DNA of 64,000 nt from positions 1 to 64,000 of the forward strand of contig CAMVEB010000021.1 of NCBI GenBank assembly GCA_947166385.1, read 5' to 3'. Both the position numbers and the translations under genes were made by a program. The notes under the pieces are model-generated. The model worked only from the letters and a program-made list of their open reading frames with translations. It made no database searches and was not told where the DNA came from. Source of the DNA: an uncultured Clostridia bacterium (GTDB lineage: Bacteria; Bacillota; Clostridia; Christensenellales; Aristaeellaceae). This document shows, in pieces, positions 16,869 to 24,390 of this stretch. Position 1 is the first letter of the stretch. The number at the start of each line of letters is the position of its first letter.

Positions 16869-18347
16869 TCAGTTCCCTTTCTTCAGCTCTTCATACAGCG
16901 CGAGATACTGTTTCGCGGACTGCTCCCAGGACACATCCTTCTCCATATCCCGCTGCACGATCCCGTCCCAGCCGGGACGATCGCCGAAGAAGACTTCCTT
17001 CGCCCGGTCAATGGCGTCCAGCAGGTCGGCCGGCCGGTACATGACAAACGTGAACCCGTTTCCTTCCCCGGTCTCCGGGTTGTAGGGTGCCACGGTGTCC
17101 TTCAGGCCGCCGGTCTCCCGGACGATCGGCACCGTGCCGTAGCGCATGGCGATCAGCTGAGTCAGGCCGCAGGGCTCGAACAGGCTCGGCACCAGGAAGG
17201 CGTCCGTGCCGGCGTAGATCTGGTGCGCCAGGCTCTCGTTGTAGGAAATATAGGCGCAGACGTCGCCCTTGTACACGCCCTCGTAATACCGGAAGGCGTT
17301 CTCATACCGCTTGTCGCCGGTGCCCAGCACGATGACCTGGGTCCGCCCGTCCTCCATGATCTTCGGGAAGATATAATCGATCAGGTCCAGACCCTTCTGG
17401 TCCGTCAGCCGGGAGATCAGGCCGATCATGATCTTGCTGCCGTCCTCCTGATTGAGGTCCAGCTTCTGCCGCAGGGCGCACTTGTTCTCCCATTTCTTCT
17501 GCAGCACGTCCTCCCGGGTATACGGCACGGCCAGCAGCTTGTCGGTTTCGCTGTTCCAGATATCGGTGTCAATGCCGTTCACGATGCCGCTCAGCTTGCC
17601 CTGGTGATAGCGCAGATGGCCGTCCAGCCGCTCGCCGAAGTCCGGCGTCTGGATCTCCCGGGCATAGGTCTCGCTGACGGTGGTGATCCGGTCCGCGTAA
17701 GCCAGGCCGCCCTTGAACATGTTGGCCTCGTCGTCGCCCTGGATCAGCACGGAATAGTCAAACAGCCCGTCCGACAGCCCGGACCAGTACTTCAGGTGCG
17801 CGATGCTGCAGATGCCCTGGAACCGCAGATTGTGGATCGTCAGCACGGTTCTCGAGGTGGCCAGGTCGCTGTTCCAGAACTTGGTCTTCAGATACAGGGG
17901 CACCAGGGCCGCCTGCCAGTCGTGGCAGTGGATCACATCCGGAATCCACTCCAGATAGTTCAGGATCGCCAGGGAAGCCTTGGAGAAATAGCAGTACTTC
18001 GGGATGTCCTCCCACAGCCCGGTGTAGGGATTGCCCCAGTCGAAGAACTCCCGGTTGTCGATGAAGTTGTAGGTCACTCCGTCCATCTCCAGCTCCATGA
18101 TGCCGACGTAGAAGGTCCTGCCCTCCAGCGTCAGGTCCATCATGAAGGAGCCGATGTATTTCATCTCTTTCTTGAACTTCTCCGGGATGCAGGCGTACAT
18201 GGGCAGGATCACCCGGACCTCGCATCCTTCCCGGGTCAGCGCCCGGGGCAGCGCGTACATCACGTCGCCCAGTCCGCCGGTTTTCACAAAGGGATAGCAT
18301 TCAGAACCCACAAAAGCCACCTTGCAAGCCGTTCCTGTTTCCGCCAT
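16869..18347 (-). CDS. glgA: Glycogen synthase (ADP-glucose, GT5)
   Basis: 492 residues, normal length for bacterial glycogen synthase. It transfers glucose from ADP-glucose to the growing alpha-1,4 chain. Motifs: K-T-G-G-L-G-D-V (residues 22-29, nucleotide-sugar binding), H-C-H-D-W-Q-A-A (about 138), V-N-G-I-D-T-D-I-W (about 250) and the C-terminal E-P-C-G-L-T-Q-L-x-A-M-R-Y-G-T-x-P-I-V-R-x-T-G-G-L-x-D-T-V region. GGAGG lies 8 nt before the ATG. No other glg genes flank it. It is separated from the upstream anti-sigma module by a strong terminator, so it needs its own promoter, which I could not place. Confidence 0.95.
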   Translation of the reverse strand: MAETGTACKVAFVGSECYPFVKTGGLGDVMYALPRALTREGCEVRVILPMYACIPEKFKKEMKYIGSFMMDLTLEGRTFYVGIMELEMDGVTYNFIDNREFFDWGNPYTGLWEDIPKYCYFSKASLAILNYLEWIPDVIHCHDWQAALVPLYLKTKFWNSDLATSRTVLTIHNLRFQGICSIAHLKYWSGLSDGLFDYSVLIQGDDEANMFKGGLAYADRITTVSETYAREIQTPDFGERLDGHLRYHQGKLSGIVNGIDTDIWNSETDKLLAVPYTREDVLQKKWENKCALRQKLDLNQEDGSKIMIGLISRLTDQKGLDLIDYIFPKIMEDGRTQVIVLGTGDKRYENAFRYYEGVYKGDVCAYISYNESLAHQIYAGTDAFLVPSLFEPCGLTQLIAMRYGTVPIVRETGGLKDTVAPYNPETGEGNGFTFVMYRPADLLDAIDRAKEVFFGDRPGWDGIVQRDMEKDVSWEQSAKQYLALYEELKKGN

Positions 18348-18372
18348 AGCGATTTCCTCCCTCTCTGGTCTG

Positions 18373-18408
18373 AAAACAGGAACCCTCTGTTCCGAAGGTT
18401 CCCGTTTT
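18373..18408 (-). terminator. Terminator of the partner-switching operon
   Basis: Hairpin AAAACgGGAACC ... GGTTCCtGTTTT on the minus strand with one mismatch and a loop of 11-12 nt, ending in T residues. It lies just after the RsbW-like gene and before glgA. Confidence 0.7.
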
Positions 18409-18418
18409 ATCCGTTGTT

Positions 18419-18832
18419 TTATCCGATTTTTTTCCGCAGGGTCAGCTGGTTCAGTCCGTCCGCGTACGCATACTCCATGGCATCCATGGTCTTCTTGACC
18501 AGGAAAATGCCGAGGCCGCCCGCTTTCCGCTCCTCCGCCGACAGGGTGATATCAGGATCCTCTTTCTCCAGGGGATTATAGGGAACCCCGCTGTCCAGCA
18601 GCGTCATGACCGCGACGCCGTCTTCGCAGGCAAACCGGACCGTGAAAGTCCCGGGCTGACCCTCGGGATAGGCATACATGGCGATATTGCTGAGCATCTC
18701 GTCCAGCGCGACGTCGATCTGCATCTGCGCCTTCATCGGGCAGCCCAGCTCCTCCAGCTTTCCGTCAATCCAGGTAATGACCGTCTGAATGTTCGGAATC
18801 AGGGCTTCCAGCGTCATTTCCTCCACGGCCAT
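18419..18832 (-). CDS. RsbW/SpoIIAB-like anti-sigma serine kinase
   Basis: 137 residues with an intact GHKL ATPase fold. N-box D-V-A-L-D-E-M-L-S-N-I-A-M-Y-A-Y (about residues 40-55), G1 L-L-D-S-G-V-P-Y-N-P-L (about 78-88) and G2 G-G-L-G-I-F-L-V-K-K-T-M-D (about 105-117). Such kinases bind and inhibit a target (often a sigma factor) or phosphorylate a STAS antagonist. It is the last gene of a minus-strand set SpoIIE phosphatase - wHTH - STAS - degenerate GHKL - this gene. No sigma factor is adjacent, so the target is open. Confidence 0.85.
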   Translation of the reverse strand: MAVEEMTLEALIPNIQTVITWIDGKLEELGCPMKAQMQIDVALDEMLSNIAMYAYPEGQPGTFTVRFACEDGVAVMTLLDSGVPYNPLEKEDPDITLSAEERKAGGLGIFLVKKTMDAMEYAYADGLNQLTLRKKIG

Positions 18833-18860
18833 ACCCCCTTTCAGCGCTGCCGGTTCTGCC

Positions 18861-19466
18861 TCAGCTCAGTTTCTTTACGATCGTCATTTCCACGGTGCCG
18901 TTCCGGATGGAGACCAGCACGTCGTCCGCCACATGGGCGACCACGGATTTCTCCAGCTCGTCCCAGGCTTCCTTCGCCGCGGTGTCGTTCTGCCTGATCC
19001 GGGAGGTCAGCTCGCTCTCATACCGCATCATGGACCATTCCAGGTTCAGCGCGGGGGAGCTGCTGTGCTCATACATGTCCGGCATGTACAGGGACGTGGA
19101 ATACGCCGTCAGATCCTCGTCGGACCCCCAGTCGAAGAAATCCCGGATCCGGCCCATCAGACCCCGGGCGGATTCGTTCTTCCCCGAGGAGGAGGCGGCC
19201 AGCAGCTGCTCCCGCTCCGCACTGCTCAGCCGGGTTTTCACCTGCAGATGCAGCCGGTATTCTCCGCCGTCGTCCTCAATCCAGAACAGGCCCTTCGTCT
19301 CGCCGGTGATGGAGCGCATCATGCCCATCATTTCCTCGGTCAGCAGGCGCAGGTGCAGCGCGTTCTTCGATGACAGTTCCTTGTAGGCCGCCAGCTTCTC
19401 CACTTCACGGAGCGCTGTTTCCATCTGGGCGCCCTTGCTGGAAACTGTGATGACATCCGTTTTCAT
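18861..19466 (-). CDS. Degenerate GHKL/anti-sigma-like protein
   Basis: 201 residues. The N-terminal part (K-N-A-L-H-L-R-L-L-T-E-E-M-M-G-M-M-R, residues 34-51) aligns by eye with the N-box of RsbW-type kinases, but the Mg-binding Asn is absent. The C-terminus (V-E-M-T-I-V-K-K-L-S) ends like the neighbouring kinase. A recognisable G1 (D-x-G-x-P) and G2 box are missing. The centre holds a ~60-residue insertion rich in Ser, Asp and Tyr. I infer a catalytically inactive ATPase-fold protein that could act as a scaffold or decoy in the partner switch. Alternative: an unrelated fold, since the resemblance is short. Confidence 0.55.
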   Translation of the reverse strand: MKTDVITVSSKGAQMETALREVEKLAAYKELSSKNALHLRLLTEEMMGMMRSITGETKGLFWIEDDGGEYRLHLQVKTRLSSAEREQLLAASSSGKNESARGLMGRIRDFFDWGSDEDLTAYSTSLYMPDMYEHSSSPALNLEWSMMRYESELTSRIRQNDTAAKEAWDELEKSVVAHVADDVLVSIRNGTVEMTIVKKLS

Positions 19467-19487
19467 GCAGATTTCTGCTCCTCCCGG

Positions 19488-19784
19488 TTACTCGATGGTC
19501 AGGATATCGGCGAAACCGGTCACTTCAAACACTTCCTGGACGATCTCGTTCACATGGGTGACCTTCATGCCGCCCTTGCCGCTCATGACCTTATGGGCGG
19601 ACAGCAGCACCCGCAGCCCGGCGGAAGAGATATACTCCAGCTTGCTGAAGTCCAGGACCAGGCTCTGGGCGCCGTCCAGGGACTGATGCAGCTCCGCTTC
19701 CAGCTCCGGAGCGGTCATGGTATCCAGCCGGCCTTCCAGCGCGATCTCCAGTTCGGTTCCGTTCATTTTCTTCTTAATCGTCAT
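19488..19784 (-). CDS. STAS-domain anti-anti-sigma factor
   Basis: 98 residues from the ATG at 19784, which has AAGGAGGACAAACCG directly upstream. The longer frame to 19886 has no such site. STAS features: L-E-G-R-L-D-T near residue 18, then the strand L-V-L-D-F-S-K-L-E-Y-I-S-S-A-G-L-R-V-L-L (about 45-64). This contains the conserved S-S-A-G with the serine that RsbW-type kinases phosphorylate and SpoIIE-type phosphatases restore. Kinase and phosphatase genes are both in the same operon. Confidence 0.9.
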   Translation of the reverse strand: MTIKKKMNGTELEIALEGRLDTMTAPELEAELHQSLDGAQSLVLDFSKLEYISSAGLRVLLSAHKVMSGKGGMKVTHVNEIVQEVFEVTGFADILTIE

Positions 19785-19835
19785 CGGTTTGTCCTCCTTA
19801 TATGTTCCATGCGTGGATCGCATCTTCGTGATTCT

Positions 19836-19864
19836 ATTATCGTCGATAACGGGCAAAATGTCCA
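19836..19864 (-). promoter_or_regulatory. Possible internal promoter before the STAS gene
   Basis: Minus-strand TGGACA (19859-19864) and GATAAT (19836-19841), 17-bp spacer, in the 109-bp gap between the wHTH gene and the STAS gene. It would allow the three downstream genes to be made without the phosphatase. Confidence 0.45.
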
Positions 19865-19893
19865 GTGGTTTTTCCGGGAAAAGCACGACTTTT

Positions 19894-20478
19894 TCACGGA
19901 TCCGCCTCCGGGTCCAGGGAAGCCTCCTTCAGGCTGGCCCAGGAATAGGCGCTCATGTATTCTCCCCGGTAGGCGCGAACCGCCTCCGGATCTCCCCGGA
20001 AATACCGCCAGGCGTCGCAGTCGATCCGCTCCGGCACGACCCGCATCGTCCCGCGGTCCAGCTCGAAAATTCCGCCGATCCCCTGCTCCTCCAGCGTGGC
20101 GCGCATGCTCCGGATGATCACATCCAGCTGTTTCTGCATGGGCCGGTCGTACATCCGGTCCTCCCACAGCACCGCGAAGGCCTCCGCCCGGGTGACGCAG
20201 GCTCCCTGCCGGTCGATCAGGTAGGCCAGGAGTTCCTTGCATCTGGCCTGCCGGAAGATCACCGGCCTGCCGTCCGCCAGCAGATCGAAGTTCCCGAAGG
20301 TCCGCGCGGTGACGCGGATCCGGTGTTCTGCGTCCGGGAGCGCGCTGAGCACGTCCTGCGCCAGGGCCCGGGCTTCCGCCGCCTGCCGGGGGGACAGCTC
20401 CGCGGCGTGGGCCTTCAGCCAGGCCAGGGCTTCCGCCGCCCGGGCGAAGCCCGATTTCTCTCTGTCCGCCGAAGGCAT
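19894..20478 (-). CDS. Winged-helix (SARP/OmpR-like) protein without receiver domain
   Basis: 194 residues. The C-terminal two-thirds starts at R-V-T-A-R-T-F-G-N-F-D-L-L (about residue 55) and has the pattern of the SARP-type wHTH plus start of a BTAD: K-E-L-L-A-Y-L-I-D-R-Q-G-A and A-V-L-W-E-D. Clostridial proteins with this module usually carry an N-terminal receiver or a long TPR tail. Here the N-terminus is a short Ala-rich helical segment (residues 10-50). It sits 3 bp after the SpoIIE-type phosphatase gene and before STAS. It could be the DNA-binding output or a modulator of the switch (inference). Confidence 0.7.
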   Translation of the reverse strand: MPSADREKSGFARAAEALAWLKAHAAELSPRQAAEARALAQDVLSALPDAEHRIRVTARTFGNFDLLADGRPVIFRQARCKELLAYLIDRQGACVTRAEAFAVLWEDRMYDRPMQKQLDVIIRSMRATLEEQGIGGIFELDRGTMRVVPERIDCDAWRYFRGDPEAVRAYRGEYMSAYSWASLKEASLDPEADP

Positions 20479-20481
20479 GGC

Positions 20482-22581
20482 TTATTCTTTCTCCAGGACG
20501 CCCGCCGGGCAGTAGGTGATGCCGAGCATCGTGATGTCGTCAAACTGCTCCGCTCCCCCCGCGAAGTTCCGGATATCCTGCAGCACGCCTTCCAGCGTCC
20601 GCTGCTGCGGCGTCCGCTTCAGCTCGTTCAGCCGGGTCACCAGGCGTTCCGCCCCGTAGGCCTCCTCCTTTTCGTTGATGGCTTCCGGCACGCCGTCCGT
20701 GTAGACCAGCAGCCTGTCGCCCGGATCCAGCTGGATCTCGTACTCCCGCATCCGGACGCCTTCCATCGCCGCCAGCACCAGCCCGTGGGAATCCTTATAC
20801 AGCTCATAGTCCCCGCCGGCGCGCATCAGCACGGGATACTCATGGCCCGCGTTGGAGCAGCGCAGGATCCCCGTGTCCAGATTCAGGATGCCGATCCACA
20901 CCGTGACGAACATTTCCGCATCGTTGCCCTCGCAGAGGGTATTGTTCACATTGGCCAGCAGCTCCGCCGGGCTGTTTCCGCTGCGGGCGTTGTTCTTGAT
21001 GGCGGTCTTGGCCCGCATCATGAACAGCGACGCCGGCACGCCCTTGCCGCTGACGTCCGCGATGACCAGGCACAGCTCATTCATCCCGATATAGAAGAAA
21101 TCGTAGAAGTCCCCGCCCACCTGCCGGGCCGGCGTCATCAGCGCATACAGCTCCAGCCGGTCCGTCGGCAGGCGGAAGTTTTTCGGCAGCGCGGCATCCT
21201 GGATGGTAGCCGCCATTTTCAGCTCCTCCTGCATCCGCTTTTCCGCCGCGCTGATATAGCCCCGCAATGCTTTCACGGTCTTGTTGATATCGTCGCTCAG
21301 CTCCGCGAACTCGGAGGAAGGCCTCACCCAGACCACCTCGTCCAGATGGCCTTCCGTGATCCGCCGCAGGGATTTGTTCACCCGCTGCAGGTGCCGGACC
21401 ACCAGCTTTTCCACCAGCATGGCCGTCAGCAGGTACAGCACCGTGAACAGCAGGATATCCGACAGCGTGTTTTCATAGACCTGGGAGTCCCGGTTATCAT
21501 AGATCCCGGTCGTCATGCGGTAGATGAACACATAGGTATCCCCGAACTGCTGGGCCCTGCACATCAATTCGAATCCGGTTTCCTTATGGTTCATGAAGAA
21601 GGTTTGCCCCGTGCCCGCATGCGCTTTGATTTCCTCAAACTCTTCGGGGGTCAGGTATTCCCCGAGCAGAAGCGGTTCGTCGCCCAGCGTCTTCCCGGTT
21701 TCCGCGTCGATCAGAAGCGTGAGGAAATTTCCGTAGATCAGGGCGTCGGCTTCCTTTTTCACGGCCTGGATATCGCCGGTTTCCTCATAGGCGGCCTTCA
21801 GCTGATAGGCGGCGACATAGATCTCCATCTCCGCGTTGTCCAGCGCCAGCCGGGTCTGGAACAGATAGGACACCACGAAATTGAACAGGAACACCAGCAG
21901 CGTCACCAGCAGCATCCAGCGCTGGAAATGGACCACCGTCGGCGTCTGTTCCTCCGGAATCCGCCGGAAAAGGCGCACGCCCTGCCCGGACAGCTTCATC
22001 ACCGCGGCGCAGCACAGCGCCGTGCCGATGGCCGTGAAGGTGATCATCGGGACGGCCGCGATCTTCACGACCTCGTACGCCATCATCATATCATCCCGGT
22101 TGGTGAACAGCACCGCGTACATATGGAAAACTTCCATCACGGCGCCCAGCATGAACGCCGCCAGCACGGTCGGCCGTTTTTCCCTGTAAAGCAGGCGGTT
22201 CAGCACAGCCGCCAGAATGCCGGCCAGGGTGGTGCTCACCCCGCAGGCGATCTCCGTAAACGTTCCGATTCCCCACAGTTCCCCGGCCAGGATCCGCTCC
22301 GCGCCGCCGATCACGCCGGCAATGATGCCGCTGAGCGGGCTGAACAGCAGGCCCGCGGACAGAGGCCCGATATCCCGCACGTTCAGCACCATGGCGTTGT
22401 ACTCGATACCGATATGGTTCGCGGCCACGGAACAGGCGCCGAAAACCAGGCCGGCCAGCACCTTCCACCCGATGCGGCCCGCCCGGTCGTTCTTCCGGTA
22501 GAATATCCACAGCCCGCCCGTGATGATTACATACATAAGCGTGGCCAGCGACATTTTCAGGATCATTTCCAGATCGCTCAT
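20482..22581 (-). CDS. 5TM sensor with SpoIIE-type PP2C phosphatase
   Basis: 699 residues. N-terminal membrane module of about 200 residues with the V-R-D-I-G-P-L-S-A-G-L-L-F-S-P-L pattern of 5TMR-LYT sensors. Another membrane helix (about 220-245) precedes an extracytoplasmic segment (250-390). A second helix, a HAMP-like stretch (about 400-450) and a C-terminal PP2C/SpoIIE domain (about 470-699) follow. Metal-site motifs include V-G-G-D-F-Y-D-F, I-A-D-V-S-G-K-G-V-P-A and Y-T-D-G-V-P-E-A. It is the probable input of the partner switch: on sensing an unknown ligand it would dephosphorylate the STAS protein encoded downstream. Its start is 27 bp after the GT4 gene. Confidence 0.88.
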   Translation of the reverse strand: MSDLEMILKMSLATLMYVIITGGLWIFYRKNDRAGRIGWKVLAGLVFGACSVAANHIGIEYNAMVLNVRDIGPLSAGLLFSPLSGIIAGVIGGAERILAGELWGIGTFTEIACGVSTTLAGILAAVLNRLLYREKRPTVLAAFMLGAVMEVFHMYAVLFTNRDDMMMAYEVVKIAAVPMITFTAIGTALCCAAVMKLSGQGVRLFRRIPEEQTPTVVHFQRWMLLVTLLVFLFNFVVSYLFQTRLALDNAEMEIYVAAYQLKAAYEETGDIQAVKKEADALIYGNFLTLLIDAETGKTLGDEPLLLGEYLTPEEFEEIKAHAGTGQTFFMNHKETGFELMCRAQQFGDTYVFIYRMTTGIYDNRDSQVYENTLSDILLFTVLYLLTAMLVEKLVVRHLQRVNKSLRRITEGHLDEVVWVRPSSEFAELSDDINKTVKALRGYISAAEKRMQEELKMAATIQDAALPKNFRLPTDRLELYALMTPARQVGGDFYDFFYIGMNELCLVIADVSGKGVPASLFMMRAKTAIKNNARSGNSPAELLANVNNTLCEGNDAEMFVTVWIGILNLDTGILRCSNAGHEYPVLMRAGGDYELYKDSHGLVLAAMEGVRMREYEIQLDPGDRLLVYTDGVPEAINEKEEAYGAERLVTRLNELKRTPQQRTLEGVLQDIRNFAGGAEQFDDITMLGITYCPAGVLEKE

Positions 22582-22608
22582 CTTGATGCCCTTATCCTCT
22601 CCGCGTGT

Positions 22609-23802
22609 TTATACGATGCGCCTCCGCTTATCCTTGAGTTTGCCTTCCCTGCCCAGGGCGATCAGGCGCTCATAGCGGGCGGCGGCGGTCTCCAGGACGG
22701 TTCTCCAGGGCACGGGAATGGTTTCCCGCGCCTTTTCGCCGACCCGGTTCCGCTTCTCCGGATCCTTCAGGATCCCGCCGATCACCCGGGCCAGATCCTC
22801 CGGATCGTTCTCGCAGAGGAATCCGTTCTCCCCGTCGCGCAGGATTTCCGCCGCGGTGCTCCCCCGCACCATGACGGAGGGCGTGCCCATGACGGCTGCC
22901 TCCCGCACCACCATCGGCGCCGCGTCGTACAGCGAGGGGAAGGCGAACACGGTCGCCCGGGCATACAGCGCGTCCAGCAGCGACGTATCCGTGATATGCC
23001 CCAGCAGCTGAGTCCGGTCCTGGATCCCGAGCTCCTGGACCTTCTGGTTCACCCCGTGCACGTTGACGCCCTGGCCCGCCAGCAGCAGGTGGAACTTCTC
23101 GCCCCGGGCCTTCAGCTTCGCGCAGGCTTCCAGGACGGTCAGGATATTCTTTTTCCAGTCGATCTGGCCGACGAAGAGGATCACCGGATCGCTGCCCAGC
23201 CGGAACCGCCGGGTCACTTCCTCCACATCGGAAGGATGCAGGGCCCGCAGCGTCGCCCCGTTGGGCATGACCTGGATCTCGCCCTCGTACCCGTAGCCGC
23301 GCAGCACGTCCGCCGTGTTCTTCCCCACGGCCCACACCTCGTCGCACCGCTCATAGAAATTGACCACAAACTTCGTCATCATCCGGGCCACGGACTCCGA
23401 CCGGGTGGCCTTCAGAAAATCATCATAATACCGGGAGTGGAACGTCCCGACCAGCGGAAGCTTCCGCACGGAAGCCAGGCGCAGCGCCTCCGACCCCGCC
23501 ATGAAGGGGCTGTGGGCATGCACCAGATCCAGCGGAATCATGCGGATCCGCTTGCGGTAGTGCGCGTCCATCACGGCCTCCCCCAGCTTGTACTGCTTCA
23601 TCCCGGGCATGCTGGCGCCGATAAAGTCCACCAGCTCAAAGGGGAACCCTCCCTGGAACCCGGTATCGTACATCGGGGCCACCACGGTGACCTGGTGCCC
23701 CATGGCGGAAAGATTCTCCGCATAGGCATGAACGACACGGCCCACCCCGTCGACAATCGGGAGAAAAGTGTCGGTAAACAATCCGATCCGTTGCAAAGCC
23801 AT
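22609..23802 (-). CDS. GT4 glycosyltransferase (probable diacylglycerol glucosyltransferase)
   Basis: 397 residues, GT-B fold. The N-terminal F-T-D-T-F-L-P-I-V-D-G-V motif and the H-A-H-S-P-F segment resemble 1,2-diacylglycerol 3-glucosyltransferases and related GT4 enzymes. The C-terminal domain has F-V-G-Q-I-D-W-K-K-N, L-L-A-G-Q-G and the E-x7-E-type stretch S-L-Y-D-A-A-P-M-V-V-R-E-A. GGAGGGCG precedes the ATG at 23802. It probably makes membrane glycolipid, but the acceptor is inferred from similarity only. It is first in the operon that continues into the SpoIIE sensor. Confidence 0.82.
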   Translation of the reverse strand: MALQRIGLFTDTFLPIVDGVGRVVHAYAENLSAMGHQVTVVAPMYDTGFQGGFPFELVDFIGASMPGMKQYKLGEAVMDAHYRKRIRMIPLDLVHAHSPFMAGSEALRLASVRKLPLVGTFHSRYYDDFLKATRSESVARMMTKFVVNFYERCDEVWAVGKNTADVLRGYGYEGEIQVMPNGATLRALHPSDVEEVTRRFRLGSDPVILFVGQIDWKKNILTVLEACAKLKARGEKFHLLLAGQGVNVHGVNQKVQELGIQDRTQLLGHITDTSLLDALYARATVFAFPSLYDAAPMVVREAAVMGTPSVMVRGSTAAEILRDGENGFLCENDPEDLARVIGGILKDPEKRNRVGEKARETIPVPWRTVLETAAARYERLIALGREGKLKDKRRRIV

Positions 23803-23831
23803 CGCCCTCCGCAGGTATGATCACAGGCATT

Positions 23832-23860
23832 ATTATCGCATGAAAAAGAAAAAAAAGCAA
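23832..23860 (-). promoter_or_regulatory. Promoter of the GT4-SpoIIE operon
   Basis: Minus-strand TTGCTT (23855-23860) and GATAAT (23832-23837), 17-bp spacer, about 30 bp before the GT4 start codon. Confidence 0.55.
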
Positions 23861-23955
23861 ACCGGGTTCCGTCCCCTCCGGTTGCGCTCCCCGGCGCTTT
23901 ATGGTACGATTTGGAAGGCTTAAAAAGCCGGAATCCCGGGAAAGGGGGGCAGGCT

Positions 23956-24384
23956 GTGAAGAAGAAAGCCTGGATCATCGCGGCGGCCATCGCCGCGGTC
24001 TGCATGGCCGCTGTTCTTTTTATCGTGCTCCGCCCGGCGCCGGGATCCGGTTATACCCTGCTGGTGGACGGGGAAGCCCTTCCCGTCGCAGTGCTCTCGC
24101 CGGAGAAGCGGGAGCTGCGGATCCACCTGACCCTGGACGGTCAGGAGATTGCCGATCTGCCCTTCGGTGAGCCGCACACCGTGCTGCTTCGGCAGGAAAA
24201 TGGCGATGAGAATCTCCTGCGGATCACGGAGGGCAGCGTCTTCATGGAAAACGCCAACTGCGAGGGGCAGGACTGCGTGCATATGGAAAAGGTTACCCGG
24301 GACAATCTGGAAACCCGGGTCATGTTCGGCATGATCATCTGCCTGCCCCACCGCTTCTCCGTGGAAGTCCGGTCCGGGGAGTAG
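23956..24384 (+). CDS. NusG domain II-containing membrane-anchored protein
   Basis: 142 residues from a GTG at 23956 (VKKKAWIIAAAI), preceded by a GGGGGG run. The ATG at 23911 is less likely because it lacks a ribosome-binding site. One N-terminal membrane helix (about 5-22) is followed by an extracellular NusG_II-like domain with the G-S-V-F-M-E-N-A-N-C-E-G-Q-D-C-V-H-M segment and I-I-C-L-P-H-R-F near the end. In these small proteins the two Cys of C-x4-C and the late Cys are conserved. They often lie beside FMN-binding or electron-transport genes, which is not the case here. Function unknown. Confidence 0.8.
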   Translation: MKKKAWIIAAAIAAVCMAAVLFIVLRPAPGSGYTLLVDGEALPVAVLSPEKRELRIHLTLDGQEIADLPFGEPHTVLLRQENGDENLLRITEGSVFMENANCEGQDCVHMEKVTRDNLETRVMFGMIICLPHRFSVEVRSGE

Positions 24385-24390
24385 GCCGGC

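Noticed and set aside
19717-23820. A 1367-codon plus-strand open frame
   Set aside because: It is antisense to four clearly recognisable minus-strand genes (wHTH, SpoIIE phosphatase and GT4 among them) and is rich in His, Arg and Gln as expected of a shadow frame at high GC.
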